Below are positions 23,901 through 35,184 of a stretch of 64,000 nt of DNA, in pieces (position 1 is the first letter of the stretch; each line of letters opens with the position of its first letter). The translations under genes were made by a program, and so were the position numbers. The stretch lies in NCBI GenBank assembly GCA_001247695.2, contig LGRX02014764.1, forward strand, positions 67,080-131,079, read 5' to 3'. The notes under the pieces are model-generated. The model was not told the origin of the DNA, did not search any database, and was given only the letters and a program-made list of their open reading frames with translations. The DNA comes from Cymbomonas tetramitiformis. Lineage: Eukaryota > Chlorophyta > Pyramimonadophyceae > Pyramimonadales > Pyramimonadaceae.

Positions 23901-24260
23901 TCGTGTGTGTCTGGGTATTTCTCCCGAAGTGACTCCTGATGGGTCACACTAGCTACCATGGCGACCATTCTCGTCGTGTCAGGCAGTCTAGGCAACCTCA
24001 TCTCTTTTTCCTTCACCACTGGTGCCCACTCTGGCGCTGAGTTCACCCCCATTGGTTTGTCTTCAGGTCCTGAGAAGGCTTGGCGGTGACGCGCCTTGTA
24101 GCCCGCGAGCTTCATGGAGGCAAGCTTCCACTGTCTGCGACGTGGGACAGCATCGGCTGTGCCGAGTCCCTGAGTGCCTTTCTGCCCTTGGCCGCACATG
24201 TGTTGCAGTCGCTCCTCCCAGTCCTGGTGACTAAGGCGTCGGGCAACTTGCTGAGTGTAG

Positions 24261-24921
24261 TCATTGGATCTGGTGACCCACTCTGCCAGTTGTGCTCGTA
24301 CTGGCTCCGTTGCGCCTCCCGAAGTGGTAGCCACTTTGGCGGACTCCACGATGGGGATGGCAGCTAGCGCGCCATGCGCCCATGCCCCCCTTCTCGCTCT
24401 CCTGACTCTTTGGCAGCTTGGTCGTGCTGACCTCAGCAACCGCGTACAACAGCTCCATAGCTCTGCGGTCCATGGCGAGACCGAGTATCCCTGCCAACTC
24501 CTCGTCTCTCATGCCACGAGCCATGCGCAACTCACTCGCGCTGTACCCCATGGCAATGGCTTTGATTCTCGTCCAGGTTGACCTCTCTGGTCTCCCCTTT
24601 CTCTTCAACGCCCTCTTTCCTTACCACCGTACCTGCACGGGGTGCACGAAAGGCTCGGGAGTTCTGTGTTGCCAAGATGGTTGGCAGTACTCGCATGGGC
24701 TCCCCCATAACGTTGGCGATGTAGTGGGGCTTCCTATCCCCAGTGACTACCTTGCGCGGCTTCCAGCCTCGCTGCAGGATGTCACTCACGTATCTATCTG
24801 GTGGTCTGTCTACCCCCTCCATTACCAGATTGAACTGATGGTTCTGAAACAGATTGCTCCAATATGCTCGTAGGCGGTGCGCATATGATCCACCGCGCGC
24901 TGCGTCGAAGGATAAACACAC
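24261..24921 (-). pseudogene. C-terminal part of a C5-cytosine methyltransferase
   Basis: Two frames joined by a one-base shift near 24575. The first holds SYAHRLRAYWSNL, then VDRPPDRYVSDIL and VLPTILATQNSRAF. These align by eye with the AHRARYFWGNL, RP...V.D.L and T..TRSNS landmarks of DNMT3-type enzymes. The second holds GYSASELRMARG and ILGLAMDRRAMELLYAV, matching the end of the target-recognition domain and motif X. The catalytic N-terminal half is missing, and the DNA upstream of 24921 is unrelated. Its position ahead of the integrase on the same strand suggests it belonged to the same retroelement. Confidence 0.55.
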
Positions 24922-24975
24922 TATTCGATGAAAATGATATTCTCATGTGAAAATGATATTGCCTTATTTACCTCA

Positions 24976-26054
24976 TGGCTACTACCCAAATTCATGGTCC
25001 TACCACAAGGACCAATGGGCAATTGCGGTTTCGATCACTAAATCGACTATTTGAGGCACAGGCAACATTTGCACATGATATTTATGAGTTAAATGAATTT
25101 TATTTATTATAGTGGCGGCCCCCATGAGACTTTAGGTGTGTGGTTGAACGACACGCTTTAGGGGTGTAATTTCACCAAAAGCTTGAAGAAAATGGTGGTC
25201 CTACCACAAGGACCACCGTTATTTTGAGTATTAGGAGTCACATGAGGGGCTCACGGTGATGCTCATGGTTATACATCTTGAGTTTATGACCAAATAAGAT
25301 AACTGAATCGGTTACTTCGCACCCTCATCATCATTTCCGCTCTATTTCAGCATGGTGCATGTTCAACACAATGCAAATTCCGACTTTAGTGAATTTCGGA
25401 CTTTAGAAATTGGCATTCATCCATTCTAAAGTGTACACGCCAGTCGAAAAATAAGATATTTGGATGATGTTAGACTTTCAGAAATTCGCAATACATATAT
25501 ACTTGAAGATTTGATGTGCCGCACACGCCAACCTTGCGATATATGCCCTCTAGCAAGCAATTATGATGGCTGGATGGTCAGCTCGCGTGACCACTGTTTT
25601 AGGGGGGAAACCAACGAGCCAATATATTAGAGGGGAAGCCAACGAGCCAACCAGCCAATATATGCATTCCAACCGGGCCTACCGCCCAAATATGATTGGG
25701 ACATATGTATAGGTTCAATTTGATGGTATCCGCGCAGGTGTAGTGTTGATATATGATTGGTAAAAAATTATTGAAGACGAGTCACTAATTTGCCACATTG
25801 TGAATGTTCCAAAAAATCTGTTTTGAAAAATTTGAGCGTAGAGGTTTGAAATGCGTTCGCCATGGATATATGGGATGGATATAGGCCAAACCAGCGTTCG
25901 AATAAATTAATATAGGACCTATATATACCACCTTTCATTGGTTAGACACCACAAATCACGTGAGATGGCCAATTAAATTATCGGAACAATGGTCCTCGTG
26001 GTAGGACCAAATCGTCGATTTGGTCCTACCGACAAGGACGCGGGGCAGTAGCCA
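24976..26054. mobile_element. 1.08-kb non-autonomous element with inverted ends
   Basis: The left end TGGCTACTACCC matches the reverse complement of the right end GGGCAGTAGCCA at 11 of 12 bases. The flanks read CTCA on both sides (24972-24975 and 26055-26058), a plausible 4-bp target duplication. Subterminal hairpins are present: GGTCC...GGACC at 24996-25013, a similar one near 25194-25216, and a 15-bp stem at 26000-26030. No coding frame is found inside, so transposition would need help from another element. Confidence 0.65.
26000..26030. repeat. 15-bp stem subterminal palindrome
   Basis: GGTAGGACCAAATCG, one base, then its exact complement. The same palindrome core recurs at about 35652-35677 next to another copy of the TGGCTACTGCCC terminus. 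Confidence 0.8.
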
Positions 26055-26267
26055 CTCATGATAGGATTAAAAAGCCGCATTTTAACAGTCAAGAACATGC
26101 AAGTGCAGGTTGTGCATTAGATTTAATGGTTTTTATGGTACAAAATTGAGGTCAAATGCACTTTTTCGAAATCTAGGAGGAGTGAAAACACAAAGAACTT
26201 TTGACTCAGAATCTACTATATACACGTTATACACATATTATTTGCATGTTTTTTTTTTCGTCTTGCT

Positions 26268-29200
26268 TTACGCGTCCACTTCAGGTGCTACCGCTACCGC
26301 TACGCAATTATCAAAAGCTTCGTCTTCATCGGAATCATCCGATTCATTCAAGTCACCTAGGTCCTTGCGCGTGCGTTTGGATTGTTGTGCAAGCAAAGCG
26401 ACGACTATCCGCGCGTATTGCTCGTTCGGTATACTCCGTTCGGGGTCTTTCGCATCCACATTCCATGCCAGCACTATTTCATTCTTATCGAAAGTCTCGG
26501 TAGACGGTCGGTGCCCCGGTGGCGCTGCGAAAGCTCCTGGGTGACTCGCAAGCTGCTTGCCGAGGTGCTTCTTCTTGGTGTCGGTGTGCTTTTTGGGTTG
26601 GAAATAGCGATATAGCAGCTGTTGAGTTGACGGATAGCGCGCCTCCACCTTCACCAAGTACAACGGATCCGACCATTCGCTTCGCTTCAGTTGTACGCGG
26701 AAAGCGAACTTGTCGTTTTCAGATTCCACCGCGAGAGCCACCGCAAAGCTGCCGACTGTCATCTGGCCGTAGGTGACCTCCCACTGGGCGTTGTCCACGT
26801 ACTGCTCTGCTCGCTTTTGGGCTCGACCTTGGTGTTTCCGTTTACCGTTGTACACTTCTATCGGCGCTCGATCAATTCGGCGTTGGATGCGCACCAGTAT
26901 AGCGGGGACGGCGGCAGCCCCGGCAGCTTCTATCGCCAACGCGGGCGCCTCTATCAGTCGAACCAAGGTGGCATTGCGCTCGATGGCGATTTTCTCGGGA
27001 TGCTGGAAGGGTATCGCGGGCGCTTGACATTCTCCACCAGCAGTTAGGTGGCGCTGTTTCTCGATGACATCCTCGCGCCAAAACTTTTCGTGCACCTCCG
27101 TGAGCTTTGTGCCCAAAATGTCCTTCAACGCCTGTAAGGTATGCTCAAGCTTTTCGATGCCTTCTTCGGTAAAAGGAATCGGCTTGATGTATCCAGGCCC
27201 CGCGACAGGGGGTGTAGAAACAAGCTTTGGCAATGGAGTCTCGGGTAACCATTTTGGTGAAATGGAATACTGTTTGTACTGCATGCCCACTTCGCCGTGC
27301 TCGTTCTTCTTGAACTTGAAAGCCTGCTGTGCCAAAATATTGTGGCAATCGAAGACGTGACCATCAAACCAAGAGCTGAAGTCGAAGATCTTCTCGGTGT
27401 GCTCGCACGTTACACCATCCGTAAAGCATTCTTGTGCGACCTCTATCATCTCGTCGAGCGTCCAAGCTTGCTTGCGTCGTAGACGCACGGAGAAGCGTGA
27501 AAACATCTGGTCAATGTTCTCGTGCGTATGTCCCACCAACAGAAAGTTGAGTTTCACCTTGCGAAAGACGTCCGTGTGAACCAGCCAAGCTGCGTATGCC
27601 AACATCAACTTGCTCTTGTTGGTGCTCACATTGTCAAGCTGTACATACAATACTTCCGGCATCGGGTATGAATTTTCCCCGTCCCCGTTGCGTCGATGCT
27701 CTTGAATGCGGAGGATATCCCGGTGCAAAACGTTGACAAGGAAGTTCGCATCGTCCTTGAAGTTGGCGTAGTTGAAATCCATGAAGCGGCCCACGTTCTC
27801 GATCATGCTCCCCATGTTGTGCACGTCAAGGAAGTCCTTAGAGTCCAGATGTTTAGGGATACGTCGAAAGTGTGGCAGTCGGGTGGTCCACTGCGTCATG
27901 CCATCGATGATCACCGAGGCATACTTATGCCAAGTTTTGTTCATGGCAATGCTCTTGGTCATATTCGCTTTACGACCATGTTTGTAGAACTTCTGGCGCT
28001 CCGCTCGTGCGATTGCATGATGTTTGTTGAGAGGCCCGTTGTATTGCGCTGTGCAAGGTACACAAATTCGGGTCAGTGAACAAATTACATAAGCATATAA
28101 ACACATCACAAAGCTATTCAAGAATATTCACCTTTTTGAGATTTGGTTAAGCCTTCCTTCAATAACTTGAAGGACGCGCAAACATCGCACTGAGAAAATC
28201 GGTTCACCGATGGAATCTTGAGCCAAGAGCTGCAATCTTCGTCAAATACTTTGTAGAAGTAACTGAGAGAGATCTTTTTGCTCTCCTCATTCTCACGCAA
28301 GCCCTCGATGTACTCGTCCCACAGCTCTTCGATGGTCAAACCATCCGAAAGGTGAATCTCGGCTTTGTCAGGTTGGGGTTGTCCGTATTCGTCGGCGTAT
28401 TTCTTGATCCATGCGACGACCGACTCGCGTTTCAAGGAAATCTTGTGGTTGTTCTCCTCGTACGTCAATCCATGAACAAACGTGTGTCGGCCCTCGAGCA
28501 CGCGTGTCCGACAGTCGTGAAGATACCCGTAGCTGATGCCGTAAGCCATATAGTAGAACTTAAAGCACACCTGTTACAAAACAAAAGACACCGTCACTCA
28601 AAAATTATTAACAAATTATCCAAGGAAACGCATAACGCCAAAGCAGATTCATCGGAGCTCTCCATTTGTTTACGTTCGGCTTCATATTTGATACGCCACT
28701 CCTTGCCATGCGCTGCAGTGCATTTGTCCGTGAGGGTAAGCTTGTCCTCGCCTGGCACGCCGTCACAGTCCAGGATCTTATTGAACAATTTCCCCGAGTT
28801 GATCTTCTGAAAGGCGACGTTCGTCTTGACAGTGTCATCATATTTGCACACAAGGGTAGTGCGCACATTTTGGGCGCAAGTTTTAACCGGGTGCAACGTT
28901 TGGTGATATTCAGGGACGTCGTGAAACAAGGAGAGCAGGAACGTATGCTGCTTCCCAAAGTTCGACTTACCACGGAGAGGCGCTTCTAACGCTTCCAAGA
29001 TATCCTGTGGGACCTGGATAACTTTGCCTGTAGAGACGTCCTTCCGATCGTGTGGTGCTGAACACTTCACCATCCCCCCCTCCCCCAAATGGAGATAGAT
29101 ACACTCTCCCCGCTGCACCATCTCCGATCGCATGTACTCCCACACCATACCAAACACTTGCTGCGGGACGCCGCCATGCTCTTCGGTCTGGTCCCATAGG

Positions 29201-29904
29201 CATCTGACCTGCGCCCGGCCGTGCGGGGATATCAACGGTGGGGTTTTATACTTGGCCACCACACTCGAAAACAGTCCACCCACCACGAAGAACGGTAGTA
29301 GACTTTCCGAACTCGAATTGCATGTCTGCGTATATTCCTGACGAACATCAAGTTCCTGTGTGCTAACGGCCAACTTCCTCCAGGAACAAAGCCGAACACA
29401 GATATCCTGGAGGTCCTCCACCCGCATCGTGGTGAACTCCGGGGTCAGTGGGGGTTCGCCGAAAGCTTCGCGTGCAAGCTTCCAATTTTTGCCGTTGACC
29501 GTAATGTTATTGTGCAGATCTTTCCGGAGGTTGGTAATACTCAAGCCCGTTTCACCTAATTGCCGTTTACTCCCCCTAGGGAGGTTCTCGAGATGAGGTA
29601 ATGCGCTCTGCGCCTTCCGAAGGGTCTCTTCCTCCATGCTGTATTCCTGAAGTAACTGCAACAACCAACCCGCAGCCTGTCGCTGATCCAATCTATCCAT
29701 CCCACGATGAGCTTTAAGTCTGCCAACTGGGCCGTGTAGACGGCGAGCGCGGCGCCTCCTCGGAACTGTTCGATGGCCTGCAACTGCAGCTGATCTGTCG
29801 AACATCCCCCACTGGTGTGGTAATCCAACAGCACTTCTAGGTTCTCCGGTTGCGCTTGGGTGTGACAGGACAAGGCGTCCGCTCCCGGGTACGTTGCTAG
29901 CCAT
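26268..29904 (-). CDS. DUF7869-type transposase-like protein, three exons
   Basis: Three exons: 28630-29904 (start uncertain, ATG at 29904 or 29700), 28132-28570 and 26268-28048. Phases agree at both introns. The strongest acceptor is the pyrimidine-rich run before 28570. Exon 2 has CDVCASFK, part of a zinc-binding region. Exon 3 has an RNase-H-fold-like series with Asp in VIIDGMTQW, YVQLDNVSTNK and the hallmark LVGHTHENIDQMFS. That series is typical of the DUF7869 family, which occurs in multicopy, transposon-like loci of plants, algae and animals. The C-terminus is acidic (DDSDEDEAFDN). All three exons are long and stop-free, so the gene may be intact. Its role as a transposase or captured host gene is inference. 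Confidence 0.7.
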
Positions 29905-30828
29905 GGGCAGACCGGGTACCCCGCTGCCCCCCCTGGCCCACACAACCCCCCTGCACCGTAAGGTCGCGTATTAGAGGAGCTGTCCTCACACCGCACCGAA
30001 CATGGGCATAGGTTGCAATATCGATGCAGACAGTTGACACTATCGATGCAGACAGTTGATTTTGGGGCATTGCTCCACTGCTTAGATGACGTCCTTAGAT
30101 CCCCGTGGGACTTCACTAAAACATGTATGCTATGCATATGATGAGTTAGAAACAAGTGCTACATATGAACACTCTCTGGCATTTAAGCTTGCACCACATC
30201 ATCGATACCCGACTACGCGCCCGGACGATAAGCCGGTTACCGAGTCGGTTATTTTGCCTAATCCAAAAGCGTTTGTCACGCCAATTTCCAGATAATTTCG
30301 TCGGTACCGCCTTTAATTATTTCTCGACCCACAAAGCGAAACTTGGTGCATTCAGCCGAAAAAAAGTTTGTAAATATGCCTATTTGCGTCCTACGAGCAG
30401 CCACAGGTGAGAGGTTGAGGTCTCGCGACGTGTTTTATCATAACGCACGAGGATATTGTGGATAATAGTCGCGAAAGATAACTTTTTACCCTATCCACTG
30501 TCCGCGGCAAAACGATAGATTCAGAAATGAGACCTCTAGAGCGGTTCGACTTTCTTTTAAAGGTTTTATTTTAGTGTTAGTTAGCGACGTATGATTCGGA
30601 AAATTCGAATTACAGCCCCGCCAAAAACGCCTCGACGTATTTTTAAGACCTACTAACACGTCGGTAACTCGGGCATAATTCCGGTTTGAGCTGAGTTTGG
30701 GTTTCGACCTAGAAGGGTATACATACGCAATCATTGGACCGATGCTTGCACAGGTGCCTTATTTAGACTTAGTTTGACTTATTTTTTCACTTGGAAGGCG
30801 TTGTGGGCCCGGTGTGCAGGCCCAGTTC
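29905..30828. other. No gene; short repeats
   Basis: It contains a copy of AGGAGCTGTCCTCACACC (29975-29992) also found at 33754-33771, and two direct copies of ATCGATGCAGACAGTTGA near 30020-30060. No convincing gene. Confidence 0.45.
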
Positions 30829-31596
30829 ATGCCTATTCGCCGAATTGGCGAGATCGGCGTGGCGGACGGCGTTTCTACCCTTTCTGCGGGGTCTGCCTAT
30901 CTTCTCGTGCCGAAATGCTGGAAAATCACGGCATATGCCCTGGAAATATTTTATGTAGGAACGTGCTATCAGTTATTCCTGTCGACGTTCGTTATGCTAT
31001 TCGTAAACGATTTGCGCCTGAATATTTTCAAGAGAGTGCGGAATGCTAAAGGTGTCGCAGTGTGGGGTCTGACCTACAAGAACAAGACCTGGCCCCGATC
31101 CGCATTCAATTATATGTTTGATGAGTGGCTTGAGTCTAAAATAGTCACTTGCAACTCTCGTGGCGGAAAGAATCCTCGTGTCCAGACTGTGCGCACTATC
31201 TGGGAGTTGAAAACCATCGAGCTGTTGTTAGATTTCGCCGTTCTGGAAAACGGTGTCTCAGTGTCGAACGCAATTACGAACATAAATGGTTCAGTTTCAG
31301 TCATAATTCCACCTATGATAGTCACGCATACCAGCACTGGCGTCAGCAACGTGTCTATGTCCGAGTCTATCACAGTCGAGTATGGTACGGCGGTCTTGAC
31401 TCTGGGAGGAGGTGTGCAATTCTACGAAAATAAGGGCAAGTTTCTGGGAGAGGCTATTTCCAGCCATCCCTTTGGCAGCATGAATTATGGCCTAGCAGAG
31501 CCGGGTTCCGTGAACGCCAAGACAGCCCGCAAGTTATTGACGGCCAGGTGCATGGCCATCCCACGTTATATGTGGGCTCTTGGCTATCGGGTGTAA
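30829..31596 (+). CDS. Hypothetical open frame, possibly broken
   Basis: A 255-codon frame from the first ATG at 30829. The middle (VWGLTYKNKTWPRSAFNYMF) is protein-like in composition. The reading can continue past the TAA for about 50 more codons, so the stop may be premature. I recognise no family. It overlaps no better frame, but it lies in DNA full of transposon debris and converges with a minus-strand frame ending at 31704. Confidence 0.35.
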   Translation: MPIRRIGEIGVADGVSTLSAGSAYLLVPKCWKITAYALEIFYVGTCYQLFLSTFVMLFVNDLRLNIFKRVRNAKGVAVWGLTYKNKTWPRSAFNYMFDEWLESKIVTCNSRGGKNPRVQTVRTIWELKTIELLLDFAVLENGVSVSNAITNINGSVSVIIPPMIVTHTSTGVSNVSMSESITVEYGTAVLTLGGGVQFYENKGKFLGEAISSHPFGSMNYGLAEPGSVNAKTARKLLTARCMAIPRYMWALGYRV

Positions 31597-31703
31597 AAGA
31601 GGGTACGTGAAGCCCTCGGCATAACTGTGGGGCACGATGTCGACGACTGGAAAACGGTCCCGTACTTGCATAAGCATGCACTGCAGGGAGCACCGGCAGC
31701 CGC

Positions 31704-32075
31704 TCAGGAGGTGAGGACCATCGTCGTGGACTCCTTGCTCTCAGTGTCGAAAGTTTTAGATATCATCTGACGAAGCCTATCATAGTTTTCCATACTCAGC
31801 CCAAGCCGGAACCGGATAGCGAGCCCAATCGTAGGTGTCCACTTTTTGGCGATCTTGTTGACAGCACGTTGTGTAAAAAAGTGCTCGAGTTCACGTTGCA
31901 GGTCCGTGGTGTTGTTCTCCAGGTAATTCGTCAGCATCTTGACTGGTTGAGAGTCTAGAATAGCCATGGCAGCACGCAGAGCTAGTCGATGCCTGGAGAT
32001 ATATACCACGAGGACATCCACATACGTACACTGGAAGATCTTCTGCACTGCTCCCCTCTCCGTCGGTGTCTTCAA
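31704..32075 (-). CDS. Hypothetical frame downstream of coiled-coil ORF
   Basis: A 123-codon frame with helical, amphipathic segments such as LENNTTDLQRELEHFF and LGLSMENYDRLRQMI. It follows 32146-32664 on the same strand with a short gap and could be its second exon. No recognised family. Confidence 0.35.
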   Translation of the reverse strand: MKTPTERGAVQKIFQCTYVDVLVVYISRHRLALRAAMAILDSQPVKMLTNYLENNTTDLQRELEHFFTQRAVNKIAKKWTPTIGLAIRFRLGLSMENYDRLRQMISKTFDTESKESTTMVLTS

Positions 32076-32145
32076 GCATAGACTGACCTAGAATAGGCTC
32101 CGTTTGTAGCAGGTGTTCAACTTGTTCAGCCCACCGGGATTGCAG

Positions 32146-32664
32146 CTATCTAGGCGCATCAATAGTTTCGGCAATTCTGGCTCTCGATCGGACGAAAGCT
32201 TGACTTTTTGCCTGATCACGCTCTGCAAGATCTTTGTATTGTTTAACCCGAGACTTATGAGTTTTCAGTGTGTCCTTGGCTCTTTCTAAAAGTGTCTTAC
32301 ACTCTGCATGTTGCGACCATGCCGTGCGCGCATCTTCTGTTACATCCAGCAACTCACTCTTCAACTTGGCAATCACGGCATCTTTTTTGGAATTCTCCGA
32401 TTCGAGCTTTGAAACTTTAAGCTCTAAGTTGGCAACCTTCAAAGTAAGTTCTTTTATATGTTGTTCCCGTGTTGCACTGGCAGTAGCAGCAGAACTTGTT
32501 TGCTGCTTTGAAGCTGTACTGTTACCTACAAGAGAGGGTTTCGCCCGGCTCTTGAAACCCATAGGGTTTGTTTTGTGAAAGCCTCGCACGATAACAAAAG
32601 CTTTAATCGATTGAACGGATGACGGATGACGAACACAATGGTCGATTGCACGGATGACAAACAT
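32146..32664 (-). CDS. Hypothetical coiled-coil protein
   Basis: Up to 172 codons. ATGs are available at 32664 and, more plausibly, at 32562 (MGFKSRAKPSLV). A continuous heptad-rich coiled coil runs through LTLKVANLELKVSKLESEN and on to LERAKDTLKTHKSRVKQYK. It resembles the first, oligomerising ORF of some transposons, but no family can be named. Confidence 0.45.
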   Translation of the reverse strand: MFVIRAIDHCVRHPSSVQSIKAFVIVRGFHKTNPMGFKSRAKPSLVGNSTASKQQTSSAATASATREQHIKELTLKVANLELKVSKLESENSKKDAVIAKLKSELLDVTEDARTAWSQHAECKTLLERAKDTLKTHKSRVKQYKDLAERDQAKSQAFVRSRARIAETIDAPR

Positions 32665-33115
32665 ATAAAACTTTACAAATAGTAGTTGTGGAAGTTTTTT
32701 GGTAACGAGGGCAGATTTTCACACTGTAGCCCTCGAACCCTAACGCGGATGATACACAAGTCACAATTATACCATGTGGCATGGTTGCTAGTGAAGCGAG
32801 GCATAAAAAATGGTCAAACAATATACAAACTGAACTTACATCATGCCCATATCACCCGTGAACGTTATTTGGTCAATAAGTACAATGTGAACAAAAACCC
32901 TATGAATTCCGGCTTTATAGGGGGATTTCAGGCAGTTGTAACACCCCTAAATACTAAGCACCAATAAAATTCGAGGTCACTATCGTTTTCCTCAACATCA
33001 AAATAGGTTAGAAGCAATGTACTTTGAATCTAAATGTAATACTAACATCGGAATTGAAAACCCAAACCCTTATCGTCCGGATTTTTGGCGTTTCGTGGTG
33101 ATGTGACTAAGACAT

Positions 33116-33674
33116 GCGCGTGATCCTTGAAAAAGTCTAGGCTCTACTAATTGGTGTCTTCATGCATTTTAAGCACACCTACAAGTAGGCAATTAAAAGC
33201 GTCCCTTATGCACGAAGAGTCTTGTAAGGTTGAACACCAATGCCTATGGGCATCCAACCAAATAATATGGGTTGGTTGGGAGAAAACTGTCCCCAAAAAG
33301 ATAGGGTTGCCAAGAGTGCCTCCATCTTTTCGAAAAAATACTCAAACCAAACGACCTAGGGGTACTCTAAGGGTAGTTTTCCGCGAGGAACGAATTGCAA
33401 TTCTCATCGCGGAAAATTACCCTTAGAGTACCCCTAGGTCGTTTGGTTTGAGTATTTTTTCGAAAAGATGGAGGCACTCTTGGCAACCCTATCTTTTTGG
33501 GGACAGTTTTTTCCCAACCAACCCATATTATTTGGTTGGATGCCCATAGGTATTGGTGTTCAACCTTACAAGACTCTTCGTGCATAAGGTACGCTTTTAA
33601 TTGCCTAGTAGGTGTGCTTAAAATGCATGAAGACACCAATTAGTAGAGCCTAGACCTTTTCAAGGATCACATGC
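33116..33674. mobile_element. 559-bp foldback (hairpin) element
   Basis: Two arms of about 280 bp are nearly perfect reverse complements and meet at a small palindrome (GAATTGCAATTC, 33392-33403). Transcripts or single strands would fold into one long hairpin. No gene is present. The same open frame read from each arm on opposite strands is a consequence of the symmetry. Such long foldbacks are typical of MITE or foldback transposons and can be sources of small RNA. Confidence 0.85.
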
Positions 33675-34309
33675 GCCCACGGTCTGCCGCACCGGCCCGA
33701 AACAACCACATACATCCTGCCGGCCACACCCCCTTATTATGTAGGCGTGTCAGAGGAGCTGTCCTCACACCGCACCATACATATTCGGTGTGCCCTATAC
33801 GCGCATAGCACCACATGACAAATGACATACGCTCATTCAACAAGACGTTCTAATATCTATTTCAAAAGTTGCTTACATCTACAGTACTCACTCGTATTTA
33901 AGAATTTGGGAAATCTGGGGGTGGGGCGCGTATTCTAAGGATTTGGGGAATTTCGGACAATATATTCTTAACACGTGGATCATATGCTTAATCCACATTG
34001 GGTAGATTTGGCCCACATATTCTTAAACATGGGAATCGGCATAAACATTCCTAAAATTCAACCAAAATTTGATCGCCTCGAATATTCTAAATTTCGCGAT
34101 TACTGCAAAGCTTTGCGGCTGCCCCAAGTTTTGGACCCAAAAACTTTGACACAATACAGATTATGGACGACCAGACACGCAACAAAGAAGGACAGGGGCA
34201 AACTTCGAAGTGAAGTATGAGGATGGAGATCGCGCCAACAACTTACTGGTGGCGAACACGTATGCTTATGTGTCACGCGTTCGCGATTTTTTAATCGTAT
34301 TTTTCGATA
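33675..34309. other. No gene recognised
   Basis: It carries the second copy of the AGGAGCTGTCCTCACACC repeat (33754-33771) and AT-rich spacer. No coding frame is supported. Confidence 0.45.
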
Positions 34310-35005
34310 CGGTATTCCCGATCGAATTTCAATTCCATGTGCTGTCCGTACGGGAAACCGTACGCTGTCCATACGGTTTTTATGTTTTTATTTTCCATGA
34401 GGTCAGTTTTTTTTTGCGTCCGTGCGTGTAAAAAAACCGTCCATGGGACATGAATCATACGGACAGTCAAGGCTAACTCGGATGGACAGCGTATGGACTG
34501 CTAACTGACGTTTCCACGCGTGTGGACAATTTTCAACAAAAAACGTACAAACACTATAAAGTCGTACGAAAACACGTAATTCACCGTGTGATTTTGCTAT
34601 CCATCCATGCGGACTGTTCAAAATGTGTTGATATTTCCAACCACATGGACAGACCGTCCATGGGACATGAAGACGTACGAAAATGTGCCAATTCATACGA
34701 AAATTCGTACGAAACCCATATGGACAGCTAACTGACGTTTCCACGCGTGTGGACAACCGCTCTCATGGAACCGTATGGACTAGAATGCTTGCGGAATCCA
34801 CACGGACAACACATAGCGTCCATCCATAATCTAACGTGTGTACGACGAGTTTACAACCTTGACGTAAGTGTCGGTGCATGCGCGCAGATGTGACATGGAA
34901 CGTATGAACATCGTTGTCCATACGCTAGAAACCTAAGCCGAGCGTACGAACGCCGTACGGACGCCGTACGGATAACGTACGAACTACAAAATGTCATTTT
35001 GTGCA
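34310..35005. repeat. CGTACG/CCATACGG-rich block
   Basis: Dozens of short variants of GTCCATACGG, CCGTACGGAC and CGTACGA occur in both orientations. There are longer direct repeats: CTAACTGACGTTTCC near 34501 and 34729, and GTCCATGGGACATGAA near 34440 and 34656. The density suggests subterminal repeats of a DNA transposon or a multi-site binding region. Confidence 0.6.
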
Positions 35006-35070
35006 CGGCCGCGGTACGCTGGCGCGGTACGCTGGCGCGGTACGCTGGCGCGGGGGTACGCTGGCGCGGT
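35006..35070. repeat. Tandem repeat, GTACGCTGGCGCG unit
   Basis: Four copies of a 13-14-bp GC-rich unit, one spaced by extra G residues. Confidence 0.85.
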
Positions 35071-35184
35071 CGAAGTGGCCGAGCTTCTCATTATACATCG
35101 ACCTCCTGAAACGTAAATTCTCTTCACAACGAAACAAGGCGCGGTATATCCATATCTCGGATATGTGATAATTGTATCGATATA

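Noticed and set aside
26110..28079. Plus-strand frames antisense to the DUF7869 gene
   Set aside because: They are shadows of a 617-codon minus-strand frame with recognisable motifs.
33151..33639. A pair of similar 90-codon proteins on opposite strands
   Set aside because: They are the same arm of a foldback read twice, not two genes.
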